The position numbers were made by a program, and so were the translations under genes. From the NCBI GenBank assembly GCA_009746045.1, contig RPFO01000041.1:9938065-10002064 (forward strand): a DNA stretch of 64,000 nucleotides, given 5' to 3'. Positions 9,339 through 20,702 of this stretch are shown here, piece after piece. Every line of letters starts with the position of its first letter. Position 1 is the first letter of the stretch. Source of the DNA: Mesostigma viride (Eukaryota > Streptophyta > Mesostigmatophyceae > Mesostigmatales > Mesostigmataceae). The notes below the pieces were generated by a model, which worked only from the letters and a program-made list of their open reading frames with translations, did not search any database and had not been told where the DNA came from.

Positions 9339-12300
9339 CTATGGCCGCCCGTGTAAGGGGTCCATGAGCCCACGGAGCAGGGGGTACTGCCTCTCCGCCT
9401 TCTCCTCCAGCTTGGTGAGGGCATCTGCAGGGTTGTCCACACCAGGCACATGTTCAATGTGAGCTAGGTAGGACATCTCCTTGAGCAACAAGTAGTCAAG
9501 GTCCCTGCTCCTGGCCAGCTGCCTGTGCACAAATTGCACCATGCCCATGCTATCAGTCCTCACCAGTGTGTGCAGCTGCAACCTACAGGAAGCCACTTGA
9601 CATAGCTGGTAGAAGAGCTCCCTCAAGTAAAGAGCAGTATGCAGCCCTTCACAGATTGCCCTGCACTCAGCAATATCACTGCTGGGTGTAACCCTGTTCT
9701 GCAACCGACTGTACCAGGTAACAAGTGAGGTGTGATCTTGCTCCAGGGTAACTAATGCTGCTGCCCTGCCCCTGACCTCTGTGACCTTCCTATTATCCAT
9801 AGAACTGTCCACATAGAGAACCATGTCAAGGGGCTTGTACAAATCCACAGGACCCAGTATAAGAGGGGGAGACATCATGACAGCCTGCACCACACTCTCA
9901 GCACCCACCTCAACCAGCTGGGAATCAGTAAGTCGACTCAAAACCAGCAAGTCAGGGGCACATATACTTGCAAGCCATGCCAGCATGCCCCTGATGGTAG
10001 CACACCTAGCCTGCGTGATGGGCTCCTGCAATGCATCTACAATCTGCTGTGGGTAGTCCTTACCACCCTCCATCCTGATGAACCACGAGCCCTTGGCTTG
10101 GAACAACGTAGCCTGCATGCCACAGAAGACCATAGGCTCATTCTCCACCATGTGCTGTATCTTACCCAGCTCAAACCGCTTCTGGATCTTAGCCAAGACA
10201 GCCTCAACCCAGTCTGGTGGACCTATGAGATGCAGGTCATCACCATGCAGTGAGGCAAAGACAGGAAGGCCATTGTGGGACCCTTGGAACAAACAGGGAT
10301 CCACTGGAGACACAGAAAACCCACAAGTATTCTTCAAGAATTTCTCTAGGCTCTTTCTCCAGATAATGGGACTGGACCTGAGACCTTCCAACCCTTTCAG
10401 AATTCTCAGGTACCTGGCCTTTATCTCTGCTCTCCATACAGCAGGTACAGTCACAAAGAAAGGAGGGATATCTCTCCAAGTCTGCCTAGCCTGATCTTGG
10501 TCACCCTTGAGAAAAGCCCTCTTGAAATCAATCAGCACAGAGCTATAGGGCACACCCTTAACCAGAAAAGACAGAAATATACACAGCAGAATCCTCCACG
10601 TGTCATGCAGCATCCCTGGAGTATAGAGCTCCTCATCTAACAACTGGCCAGTGCCATGATACTCGGTTACAACTGGTCTGACATGTGGCACCTGGACACC
10701 ATCTACCTCCTTGAGCTTGAGGACAAACATCAATCTGAGCAGCTGGTGAACTTCTGGCAGCTCATCCACAGGTTCTGCACAGTTGGAAACTATCCACTCA
10801 TGCCCAGAAGCAACAAAGCCAAGAGTCCATGCCTTAGCCATCTTGGGGCTTGCATCATCTCGACTAGCTGGCGCCAGGGAATAGGACTGTGAGCAGCTAT
10901 CTGGTACCTGTTTACCCCTAACTGCCGTGGATCAAAGGTGGTTGGGATTATCAACAGGTCCTCAGCTATGGGCTCCTGACCTTGAGGACCCTCAGCTGGC
11001 TGACTCCTAACAGCCTTCACCGCCACTGCAAGACCCTGGGAATAGTGATATCTTTCAAGGGGGAGGCTGCCCCTGCCTTCTAGTGCCAACTCATCAGAGG
11101 TCAAAGTAACCCCTGGCATGCACAAGAAGTTCTGACCCAGAATGGCAGGCCCCTGATAGCCCTCTACCACACAGAACGTGGTGGGCACCCCTAAGATAGG
11201 CACACTCACTTCCCCAAGGATCTTCATGGACACCTTTCCTGAGAAATCAGACACAGCAAGGCAACTGGGATGGGACATCTGTAAGCCTACAGCATCCTCT
11301 TCCCTGATGACAGACACCTGTGAGTTGGTATCTACCTCCATTGTAGCTGCCCAGCACGACCCCCACCCCGTGAGCTTGGATACCTTGGGATCATGTTTGC
11401 TGCGCATGAGTGCTCGGATGACGTCCGCCATGAGAGGCCCCCGGGCCTTAGGTGGCTGCCCCGTCCCCTCTGGCCTTGTGACAGTTGCTTCAGCAGCCTC
11501 CTCCTGCTCGTCATCTTCCAGCAGGGACAGACCATCATCCACCACCAGAGGATTGTTAGCTGCTGCTGCCTGGCTCTGGCCTGGCTCCTCAACCCAGCTG
11601 GGAGGGCCTGGCCCGTCTGCAGGCCAGATTGCATGTGGCCTTCTTTCCTTGACATGAGCCCAGGACAACCTGTACACGTGCCTTGGATCCTTTTCCAAAG
11701 CCACCAGGCAAGATCTGTTAGCTTCCTCCACACGAGTGACAACCCCATCCTGCCACTTCCCCCGCTTGCCTGGAATAGATGGTTCCTTCCACATCCTGAC
11801 CTTCAGCCCCACCTGAGGCCTCAGCACATTCCAGTTCTTGTCCTTACGTCTCAGCTGGGCAAATAACCTATCTGCCTTCCTAAGACTGGCCTGCACCACG
11901 TTCTCAGGCAAAGCTATACTGCAGGGCCAGGGGAGAGACAGCCACACCATCAAAGTAATAGTTAACCCTGTGGTTCAGCTGCTCTTCTATCCCCTTACAC
12001 CAGGCTGCCCTCTCTAAGGCAGATGCCACAAGTGGCACTGACTCTGCTGCTAGCACCACTGTCTTCACTTCACGTATGGATCTCTCTACAGCCCCTTGCT
12101 GCCCATGACTCTCCCTGGGGACTACTACCAGCTTACAAGGCAGCTGGTCCTGATGCTTGAGCAAACAGTCAAACTGCAAGTCTGCCTGCACACTCTTGCA
12201 CACCCCAAAGCCTGGGATCAGGGCCTTCATACCCAACAACAAGTGGTGCTCCTGCATACCAGGCAGAACGTCTATCAGCCTGTATCTGCTGAACCTGTCC

Positions 12301-12908
12301 ACCCCCACCAATATATACAAGCCCCTGATATGCTGGATATCCATCTGGATGTCGCCACGCTCCCTAGCAGGCTCCCTAGCATGGGACTGAGGTGGGTGAA
12401 CAGCATTCTCCTGGCAACCACAGTTCTCAGCAGCAGCCTGGCAAGCCTCCCACAAAGGCTCCCTACCTAGCTTCCAAGCAAACATTGCTGCCTGCCCAGA
12501 ATGCCCAAACATGTGATGCAACCTATGGCCAGCCTCAGCATAGCTCAGCACTCTGTCAGTACTGACCTGGCGAGACGTCTGAACCGTGTGTGGGGACACA
12601 TGATCCACTCCTGAGGTTCCAGGGCTTCCCTGCAGGCCGTCCTGACGCCCCAAGTCAGGCCCTGCACCCTGGACCGCTCCAGGCCCTTCCAGCAAGGTCC
12701 CTTGGCCCTCCAGGCCAGCACCTGCTGGAGACCCACCACCTGCATGAGGCATAGGGAATTCAGCTGCAGCATTGTTATTGCAATCCAGTGGAAGAACAAC
12801 ATCTTTACACCCTTGGTGCTGCACAAGGGGCACACCCCCGTCCTTATGTACATCCAGCACACCTTCCCCAAGGGGTGATTGACTATTTACAGGGGATGAT
12901 GTAGCTAG
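9339..12908 (-). pseudogene. Integrase-protease-RT-RNase H polyprotein of element A, frameshifted
   Basis: Order on the minus strand: an integrase zinc-binding region (His pair 'RLHHMFGHS', Cys pair 'NCGC') and catalytic core with Asp in 'QMDIQH', Asp in 'SVQADLQFD' and Glu in 'GAVERSIREVK'; an integrase C-terminal region; a retropepsin-like domain with 'EVDTNSQVSVI' and 'AILGQNFL'; a copia-type RT with Asp in 'LIDFKRAFLK' and the box 'SLHGDDLHL'; RNase H with 'YVDSSMD', 'AECRAICEG', 'VRTDSMGM' and the copia-typical 'ADALTK'. Protease following integrase is not the usual copia order. Comparison with element B shows single-base lesions near 11940 (integrase C-terminus) and near 10845 (one A missing before the RT), so A cannot make an intact Pol. 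Minus-strand frames 11904-12860, 10790-11953 and 9339-10841 are the three pieces. Confidence 0.88.
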
Positions 12909-12911
12909 TCA
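12906..12911 (-). promoter_or_regulatory. Candidate UGA-CUA readthrough site, gag/integrase junction of A
   Basis: On the minus strand gag ends CAG CAG TGA CTA. The frame after the stop stays open through the linker into integrase. The same arrangement occurs in B (TGA CTA) and D (TGA CTG). UGA-CUA is an established leaky-stop context in alphaviruses and some cellular genes. Use here is inference. Confidence 0.6.
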
Positions 12912-14256
12912 CTGCTGCCCAGACTGGCCTCCTGCCCCAGCAGGCTTGGCCTTCCTGTCAGGACACTCACGACGCCAGTGACCTTCCTTGCCACACACAA
13001 ACATGCTCCACCCTTCTTCCCAGACCCAGCCCCACCCTTGCCAGGCTTCCCCTGGCCTCCCTGAGGCTGCCCACCCTGCTTGCCCTGGTTGCCTTGAGCT
13101 TGGCCCTTGCCTTGCCCTTGGCCACCCTTACCCTGCTGACCACCAGCTTGCTGGCCCCCAACCCCTCCTTGGGACCTGCACCCTTGCCACCCTGAGCCCC
13201 CTGCCTCTGGCGCCTGAAGCGCTTACGCTTGTTGGGCCTTGCCCCATCACGGGCTGGGTACCCGGGGACATCACCTTGGCCCTGCACAGCGGAGGTGGCA
13301 TTGCTGCCATGGGACTGGATAGCCTTGCAGGCAGGATCTGGCTTCCTTATGCTGAGGATTACAAGCTCCAGAGCACGCAAGGAGCCATCAGTCTGGTTAA
13401 GAAACATGCGGGCACCGTTCCTCCCATCCACACTCAAACCCATACGGTCCAGGAAATAGTCTGCCAAGGCCCTATCTGTGACCAGGAAGCCATACTTGGC
13501 CCCCTTGTCCCTGATACGGTTGAGCCTAGCCCATTCCTCTGCCACAGGGCCCACTATCTCAAAGGTGTCATACTGATGCTTGTAGTAGTTGGTGAGGTTG
13601 AGAACCTTGTCAGAGAACTCCTCCCTCAACCCATCCAGGAACTGTGCCCAGGTTAGCTTATCCTTGACAGCAGTCCTAGCCTTCTCCCTGACACGCTCTG
13701 ACGAGTCCCTGTTGCACGTGGACGAGTGAAACACTTGCACTAGGTTGACAGTGGGGTCCACGGAGAACACAACAAGCTCCATGTCCTCTAGCCACTTGTC
13801 CAAAGCTTCCTGTGCTAGTGGTGGGTTAAGAGGCTTTTGTCCATTCATAACAGTGACAGCACTCATGTGAGGTCTCGACCCTGGCAGCGCCTTCACTGGC
13901 TCCACCACAGCGGGTGTCACAACAACAGCACCACTTGGTCCAGCAGGCACAGGGGAGAGCACATCCACATGAGGCCTCTTACCATTGCCGTCAGGAGGGG
14001 TCCCTCTTACGCTTCTCCACGGCAGGTTGCCCATTCGCCACCGTTATTGCATCAGATGCCCCGCGCCCGCGCCTTGCGCGCCTCCTCCACCGAGTCTTCG
14101 TGTCGCCTCTTGCTCCCTGGTCGCTTTCCCCCATCGCCGTCGCTGGCTGGGATCGCCTCTCCCACCAGCGCCTCCTTGCCCTTCCCAGGCTCCTGGCTCT
14201 CTCCAGCCGGTGCCCCTCCTCGCCCTTGTCGCCGTCGCCCGGTTTGCCACGAGGCA
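12909..14256 (-). pseudogene. Gag of element A, frameshifted
   Basis: The start is placed at the ATG at 14256, giving MPRGKPGDGDKG, which matches the gag start of B. Much of the core (minus frame 12967-14034) is nearly identical to B Gag, including 'NPPLAQEALDKWLEDMEL' and 'YYKHQYDTFEIVGPV'. Relative to B there is a frameshift shortly after the start, another near 14000, and one in the glycine/glutamine-rich tail, so the zinc knuckle is out of frame. Gag would form the particle shell; this copy is probably non-functional. Confidence 0.8.
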
Positions 14257-14310
14257 TTATATACAAGTGGGGACACAACAATAAAGGCGAAGGAAAAAGG
14301 AAGAACTGAC

Positions 14311-15513
14311 TCAAGCACTGGCGTCGCTGGGGATGCCGTGGGCACCGTCCCAGCTACTGACTCAGCACCTGCTTGGTTCGCTGCCTCCAGCTCTCGCTCT
14401 TGAGCAGTGGCTGCGATGGGCGTCTCTGGCCGCTCCTCGTCGCTGCCAGCGGCGTCCTCCCCGTCGGCGTAGGGTCCAAACACTCTGCTAACGGGTCGCC
14501 CGTCTGCAGATTTCTCCACTGGGATCCGGGGCTCGCTCCCACTCGAGCGATCCCACTCAAGGTTCCTCACCCACCGCGTTCCACCACCCCGCTTGTCGTT
14601 GCAAGCCCCACGACCACCGTAGTCGTGTTCGGGCTCTTGCGGGACGTGCAGCTCAGCACGACGTCGTGCAGCGTACCCTTCTGGGTACCGTCGCCTTGAT
14701 CTATCTGCTGAGATGAACGTTCGATGATCCCCTCTGGCTGATCAACGAATTGGTAATGGAAGTCTTCTGGCGTTACCTCCCGACCCGTGATGACCTCGAC
14801 CACTGGATCGTGTGCGTCTGGTTCCGCCGCCCGCGGTGTGTCGAGTGTTGACCAAATCCCAAATGGTCGTGTGGTTATCACCCACCGGTCTGCGTTGCCC
14901 CGTGACTCCTGCAAAAGAATGTTCACGAGGTGTTCGCACGTTTGTGAAACCACCTCTGCCGACGACCAGGGGTTGTCGACTTCGCGCGCCTGCGCTTGCC
15001 TGATCACGTCCGGGACTTCAACTCCCGCGCCCAGCACAGACGTTGCCACCTGATGGTTGAACAGTCGCGCTGCTCCCAGTCCAATGGCCACGATCTGGCC
15101 CAGTGCCTCCCGCGCCAAATCCAGCTGCGACACGGTCACGTGCCCGCCCTGGTGAGCCACCTCCAGACCGTAAATGGTCGAGGACAGCTCGTCCCGTTTG
15201 ACACAAACTTTTCGACGGCCTCTCGCGACAATTCGCCGGGAGCTGTCGAAGCCTCAATCTGCATCACAATGGGGTCGCTCGCCGCCGGCCCTGCTGCAGT
15301 TCCGCAAACTGCTACCCAACCTTTCTTCGCCAGCCCCCTTGCCAGGTACGCCGCCTGGACGAAGGTTGATGCGGTGCTCGGATGAGCGTAGGGATGAAAA
15401 GGTCGTGATCGCTCCGGGGCTCCTACCCGAAGCTGCGGCTGCGAGCTCTGGCTTTGCGAAGGCTCAATGGCCTGTTCCCTCGGCACGTTGGACATGAAGA
15501 TGTAAGGAGACAA
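14311..15513 (-). pseudogene. Accessory ORF1 of element A, upstream of gag, broken
   Basis: Three frames (15136-15513, 14567-15160, 14052-14570, minus) together align with the single 381-residue ORF1 of element B: 'HPYAHPSTASTFVQAAYLAR', 'GGHVTVSQLDLAREALGQIV', 'CEHLVNILLQESRG', 'WVITTRPFGIWSTLDTP', 'AGRPVSRV/DGRPVSRVFGPY'. At least two frameshifts separate them. I recognise no known domain. Conservation in two copies suggests it was a real gene between the 5' LTR and gag. Confidence 0.65.
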
Positions 15514-15520
15514 TAATACG

Positions 15521-15892
15521 AGTTAGAAAGAGCTCCCAACGTATGTGAGCTCTTGGTCTTTCACAGCGCGGCTTAGCCAATGTTGCAAGGCAGCAACCTT
15601 AAATCTGTTCACCAGGCCACGACCACGGTGGGCACTTCCACGACCAAGGTGGCACCCACGGTTCGTGCTTTCCGAGATAGCTGGTCATCCCCCATGACCA
15701 AGCTATATCCTTTGCGTTGTTCCTCGTTCCCATCGGCATGACGAGGCACGTGCAGGCGTACAAGCAAATCCACAACGTCCACTGGCATCAGTGCAGAGCC
15801 AGGACGTACTGGATTTGCCTAGACTCTGCAACCTAGGAAGTACAGGACCTGTCACAAGCCTGCAAGGTCTAGTATCCTTGCAGCCCTGTGCC
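15521..15892 (-). repeat. Truncated 5' LTR of element A
   Basis: This is the end-proximal 372 bases of the A LTR. The internal side starts with CGTATTATTG (minus strand) directly after AACT, as also seen after the B LTR. The LTR is interrupted after GTGCC by an inverted family-C LTR beginning AGTTAACG. Confidence 0.85.
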
Positions 15893-16593
15893 AGTTAACG
15901 TTCTTTGCACACGCAATGTGAAGGATATGGTTGCAATGCAGCAATGTGTGAATATGGTTGGAAACGGAGCTTTGTTAAAATTGGATAATGTTACAGCGCT
16001 CACACACTTGAGGCTTGTACACGCGCTTGCCAAGTCAAGGCACAACACGTGAGGCGGGCTCGCAAGAGATGCCCAATTGGCACTGGCCTATTGTTTATAT
16101 ACTTGTGCACTGTGCTTGCTAGTCCTGAGCAGCCTAGGAGGCCTGCTCAGTAATAACACCCCCGGTACAGTATTCACTACCTGTACAGCGCCCAGTTCCT
16201 ATACAGTAGGTCTGCCATACAGGCACAGTGACCACTGAGTACAGTCACCACAGTGATTATTGCATCTGCACCTAGTAGAAGTCCAGGACTAAGTCTGCGG
16301 TACCAACAGACCACAGGTTAAGGTTCCTATTTCCTGCGTACGACGTATTAATCCAATACCGTCGTAGGTACAGCACCTAATACCTGTCAGCCCAGGAATT
16401 ACTGTCGACCCCATATGTCGTCGGCAAATATTCACGTCCGACTTAGAAGAACAGCCGGCTCGCGCTCGCGCGCGACCGGGAAGTCGGAACGCCATAACTT
16501 TCTTGATACTTGTCGGAATGAACTCGTTCCGGTGCCGCTGGAATCGCAGAGATATGCAGAATCAGGATCACGCCAATGCGCTTGGCGTTAACT
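15893..16593 (-). repeat. Family-C LTR, minus orientation (left arm of palindrome)
   Basis: A 701-bp sequence bounded by AGTTAACG... and ...CGTTAACT. Its reverse complement is repeated with very high identity at 16803-17486. The following bases (16594 on) read on the minus strand as a polypurine tract AAGAAAAGAAAGGATTGG, so this is the 3' LTR of a minus-strand element inserted into the 5' LTR of A. Confidence 0.8.
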
Positions 16594-16802
16594 CCAATCC
16601 TTTCTTTTCTTGAGCTGTAGCAGCTCACACAAGTCTACATACAAACACACACAATGGGTACTGGACATCCTCCCCGACTACAAGTCACAACCCGCTGGGC
16701 ATGACAGTCAGCTTGGATTCCTTATTATATGTACATAGCACCCATACTGGCTCAGGAGCACAAACAAATTACAATGAGTCCCTATCCCTTCACGGGAGGC
16801 TT
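16594..16802. other. Spacer between inverted family-C LTRs
   Basis: About 209 bases: a polypurine tract at the left, then sequence without a gene. Near its right end CAAATTACAATGAGTC closely matches the sequence right after the plus-strand C LTR (CAAATTACAATCAGTC, 17487-17502), as if a primer-binding segment lay on both sides of that LTR. Confidence 0.5.
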
Positions 16803-17486
16803 GCATTGGCGTGATCCTGATTCTGCATATCTCTGCGATTCCAGCGGCACCGGAACGAGTTCATTCCGACAAGTATCAAGAAAGTTATGGCGTTCCGACT
16901 TCCCGGTCGCGCGCGAGCGCGAGCCGGCTGTTCTTCTAAGTCGGACGTGAATATTTGCCGACGACATATGGGGTCGACAGTAATTCCTGGGCTGACAGGA
17001 ATTAGGTGCTGTACCTACGACGGTATTGGATTAATACGTCGTACGCAGGAAATAGGAACCTTAACCTGTGGTCTGTTGGTACCGCAGACTTAGTCCTGGA
17101 CTTCTAGGTGCAGATGCAATAATCACTGTGGTGACTGTACTCAGTGGTCACTGTGCCTGTATGGCAGACCTACTGTATAGGAACTGGGCGCTGTACAGGT
17201 AGTGAATACTGTACCGGGGGTGTTATTACTGAGCAGGCCTCCTAGGCTGCTCAGGACTAGCAAGCACAGTGCACAAGTATATAAACAATAGGCCAGTGCC
17301 AATTGGGCATCTCTTGCGAGCCCGCCTCACGTGTTGTGCCTTGACTTGGCAAGCGCGTGTACAAGCCTCAAGTGTGTGAGCGCTGTAACATTATCCAATT
17401 TTAACAAAGCTCCTTTTCCAACCATATTCACACATTGCTGCATTGCAACCATATCCTTCACATTGCGTGTGCAAAGAACGTTAACT
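16803..17486 (+). repeat. Family-C LTR, plus orientation (right arm of palindrome)
   Basis: Inverted copy of 15893-16593. About 17 bases at its 5' end are lost or replaced. It ends in GTTAACT, and the C internal region with ORF1 and gag follows. Confidence 0.8.
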
Positions 17487-17579
17487 CAAATTACAATCAG
17501 TCTCAGCGGAGCGGCCAGGAGGGTCGTTGCTGGTTGCGGTGTGCAGCGGTGACGACGCGAGGAGCTCGTCCGGTGGTGA

Positions 17580-18428
17580 ATGGTGCAGGAAGAACAACGG
17601 CAGCAGGATTTCCGGTTTCGGCAGTCTGCTGGGGGTTCGATTTCGCCTGAATTGCGTCGTGTCGTTCGGGATCTATCTTTATTACTTGCAGATCGTCCGC
17701 CTGTTAATCGCAGCTTCGTGCAATTCATCGACGACCAGGTCGAAGATTGGGAGCGAATTCTGCGGCACGTCCAAACCATCGTCATTCCGGAGCACCGGAG
17801 CATCGACGACCTCGAGCAGGAGCTTCACGGTTTGGTCGGCATCCAGACGGTGATTACAGCAGTAGCTGAGCGGGTGCGGACGGAGTTGGCGGCTAGGCGA
17901 GGAGAGGCTGCGGAGGCAGCTGGTGCAGTGCGACACGAGTTTGTACCGACAGTAGCGGGTGCGGGAGTACCACGTACTTTCGCAGGTGTCATCGGCGACG
18001 AGGGTGTTGCAGCGGGGCCAGTTAGGCGTGAACGACGCGGAGCGGAGCACTACAGGCGGCTTGCAGAGGTCGGGGCGACAGCGGAAGCCATCACCGGAGG
18101 ACAGCGCGCGGCAAGAGTCGGCAGGTTTCCGGAGCGAGCAAGAGTTCCTTTTCAGGAACTGCCCCAGCCCCTTCGCGTTCGTGTGACGCGTTGGGAAGAG
18201 TTTGCCCCTCTTGGGTACGATAGTGACCTTGAGGTGGGAGCAGGGGGCGTCGCTGGGCTAGGCGACGAGACAATTGGCGACCACGAGGTGCCAAGATACA
18301 ATCCGCGGGGTGCCAACGACGGGTTGTCACCTGTCTACTATACCAACGGTGACGATTCAGTCATCGCGGGCCGACAGCGGGTCGACGACGGCGCAGCGGG
18401 TAGCAGGGTGCCAGAGCTGATTGTGGTG

Positions 18429-18459
<31 letters not shown>

Positions 18460-18506
18460 AGGAGAACCAGGACGCGCCTGGGGCCAGCCGTGGTGGTCTT
18501 GCCTGA
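17580..18506 (+). CDS. Accessory ORF1 of element C, unknown function
   Basis: Intact 308-residue frame from an ATG at 17580, 94 bases after the LTR and about 100 bases before gag. The N-terminal half is predicted helical, rich in charged residues and leucine ('ELRRVVRDLSLLLADRP', 'LEQELHGLVGIQTVITAVAE'). The C-terminus is acidic, with a run of SD dipeptides followed by 'KENQ'. The (SD)n run resembles acidic interaction segments or SUMO-interaction-like contexts ('ELIVVSDSDSD'), which is only suggestive. It shows no clear sequence similarity to ORF1 of A/B but holds the same position. Confidence 0.6.
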
Positions 18507-18608
18507 GTGGTAACACTTGGCACTTTCCTTTCTTGTTCAGTAGCTTATATTGCTTTAATTGCTGCTTGGCCACTTGGCTGGCTGTAGCAGATCTGAACAG
18601 AGGCCATC

Positions 18609-19848
18609 ATGGATGATGGAGCTATCAACCAACAAGCGGGCTTTATGGGCTTTGCGCGGCGCGGCGCTGGGATGGATGGACGAGATGGACGCGATGAACG
18701 CGGTGGACGCGATGGACGCGGGGACGGCCAGGCGCTGGGAGACCAGGCTGCGGTGCCAGATGATCAGAGCCAAGGATCGCAGGGCGGTCAGAACGCGCCT
18801 GCCGCAGATCAAGCGGCACCTAAGCGACCGACCGTGGCTGAGGGGTACGCGGTGCTAGGCCAGTTTCAGTCCATCAAGGACAATTGGCAGCCCCGGGATG
18901 CTGAGAGGATGTTAGAGGACATGAACTTGTACACGGAGATATACACCGGTGACAAGCTTCGCATCCTGGCGTCTAGTGCCTACATAAGGCAGTCGGCGAG
19001 GCGGCTGTTCAAGTTTGTTCGGGAGCGACACGCGGCGGGGGACACCTGGGCGGCGTTTATGACGCGACTCAGGTCGTTCCTGAGTGACAAGAGGACCATA
19101 GATGGGTCCCACCTGAAGCAAGAATACCTGGACTACAAGCCCATCAAGGGGCAGCTAGTGGTCCACGCCTTTGAAGACTTCGTCAAGCTGAGGGAGGACG
19201 CCATGGCCAAGGGCTTCTTCGTCGCAGATCGGATGGCCATGGGCGACTTTCTCAAGTCGCTGCAGTTGGATCCGGTCACCATGGATAATGTGACCATCCA
19301 CATGCGACAGGTCCATGGCTGGGCAGCCATGACGGACCAGTTGTATGAGTGTTTCAGCGGCAAGTACGTGGGTGGTAAGCGCCCTCGTCAGAGTGACGAG
19401 GAGGCCACTGAACCCACGGTTAAGTCCATGAGGGGATCGGGCCACGGGGGCCCAGCGCCCTCGAGAGGGCCTGAGACCTCTTCAAGGGGTCGAGGAAGGT
19501 CCAGGAGGGGGCGTGACAGAAGGGCTGGACGGGGGACCCCGCCGAAGTCGGGACATCACCCCACCCAAGGCCCCCCAGGGCAAGCCGCAGCCGCAGCCCC
19601 CTGCCGACCCCAGCGGCCTTCCCCCAGGCCAGGTGTACGGGACATCGGCGGGGGCGGCGACGCGGAAGCGGTGCTCTTTCTGCCGGCGACCGGGACATGG
19701 CCCGGACAAGTGCTACCGCAAGCACCCTGAGCTGCGCCCAGCGAAGGAGCAGGCCCATGCGACCGAGGCTCAGCATGAGGCCAGCACCCTCCCTCCAGGT
19801 TTCTGCTTTGCCACCGGAGTGACGGACGATCTGAAGACAGTGCTCTAA
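18609..19848 (+). pseudogene. Gag of element C with one frameshift
   Basis: From an ATG at 18609. The core ('ERMLEDMNLYTEIYTGDKL', 'ADRMAMGDFLKSLQLD') resembles the copia-like Gags of A and D in layout. A CCHC knuckle, CSFCRRPGHGPDKC, lies in another frame (19513-19848), so a single indel at about 19500 separates core and nucleocapsid. The stop is TAA followed by GAC, without the TGA-CTR context of A, B and D. The N-terminus contains tandem DGRDG-type repeats. Confidence 0.7.
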
Positions 19849-20702
19849 GACCTATCATTATCACACAGCTTTTTCTACCATATACCCCAGCTATTGTTCC
19901 ATGAGTGTATCTTGGATGTGCGACTTACTGCTTCTATTCGGGCCCGGGGGTGTCCTGTACCCCACTAGCCTGTAGTTTGGTAATAGACCCACCGAGTACT
20001 TCGCTCTCGGCCACGGGGGTGTGTTGAGAGTATTTTTGTTTTGCCCTCCAGCTTGGTCACGGGGGTGTGTCACGGAAATGTGCCCATGCTGTTCGAGTCA
20101 AACCTAGTGGCCAAGTCCGTGATTTGCTAAGGCCGAAATGTTTTAATTTGTTCGATAGCTTTCTGGCCTAGCGCTCGTGACATTGACGGAATTATTACGT
20201 AGGATGTGCCGTGATTTACCTTACCGGCACAATTCTGTGTGAGTTACGCCAGTGTCCTGCTTTATTTTCTAAGTCCGATGTAGTATAAATCGGCACTAAA
20301 TGTATTTCGGCACTGTTTGCTGCCATCCGTACCGTACCGAGCACTGTCCTGCCGGTACTGTAGCCGTCGGACAAATTTGCCAGGATCCGCGCTTCGCGCC
20401 GACCCTCTTTTCACTAAGTGCTGCCCTGGAGGCGCAATGTCCTTGTACTTGCATACTAGTGACCCAACGCATCATTTCTGTGTTGATGCAAGCCACCCAC
20501 TTTTTGTGTGGCGGCTGGCCTGCACCCCAACTGTGCCGTAGATTTTTTCCTAGATCGACGGCTATAGGTACGGTGCGTTTTTCCACATAATGTTGCTCTG
20601 GCAATTGTTCCTACACCTTGAGAGGTGGAAGCTATGGCAGCTGGCCATCACCTTGGCCGCTGCGATTATTGTAATGATTAATTAAACAAACGGATGTTGA
20701 AT
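19849..20702. other. No supported gene; possible LTR remnant
   Basis: Several C-A/C-G-G-G-G-G-T-G-T tracts occur (19948, 20017 and 20060 regions); CACGGGGGTG directly before TGTCACGG at about 20068 looks like a polypurine tract plus LTR start of a different, gypsy-type element. A palindromic GCGCGAAGCGC-like patch at 20384-20398 recurs at 54018-54036. No gene is seen. Confidence 0.3.

Larger units (their letters stand above)
7687..15892 (-). mobile_element. Copia-like LTR retrotransposon A (minus strand, decayed)
   Basis: Read on the minus strand the order is: truncated 5' LTR (15892-15521), accessory ORF1, gag, integrase, protease, reverse transcriptase, RNase H, about 1 kb of noncoding DNA, polypurine tract, 3' LTR (8331-7687). 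The 374 bases shared by the two LTRs differ at only two positions that I can see, so the insertion is fairly young. Even so, coding regions carry several frameshifts. The 5' LTR is cut at 15892 by an inverted family-C LTR that begins at 15893. Element B at 54-62 kb is the same family and helps locate A's lesions. The five bases left of the 3' LTR are ATATT; the partner duplication is not visible because the 5' end is interrupted. Confidence 0.85.
16803..19848 (+). mobile_element. Partial LTR retrotransposon C (LTR-ORF1-gag)
   Basis: Plus-strand 5' LTR, accessory ORF1 and gag are present. No integrase, protease, RT or second plus-strand LTR follows, so the element is truncated after gag or is a gag-only derivative. 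The LTR ends (…AACT) and the polypurine tract of the inverted copy are of the same type as in A, B and D. Confidence 0.65.
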
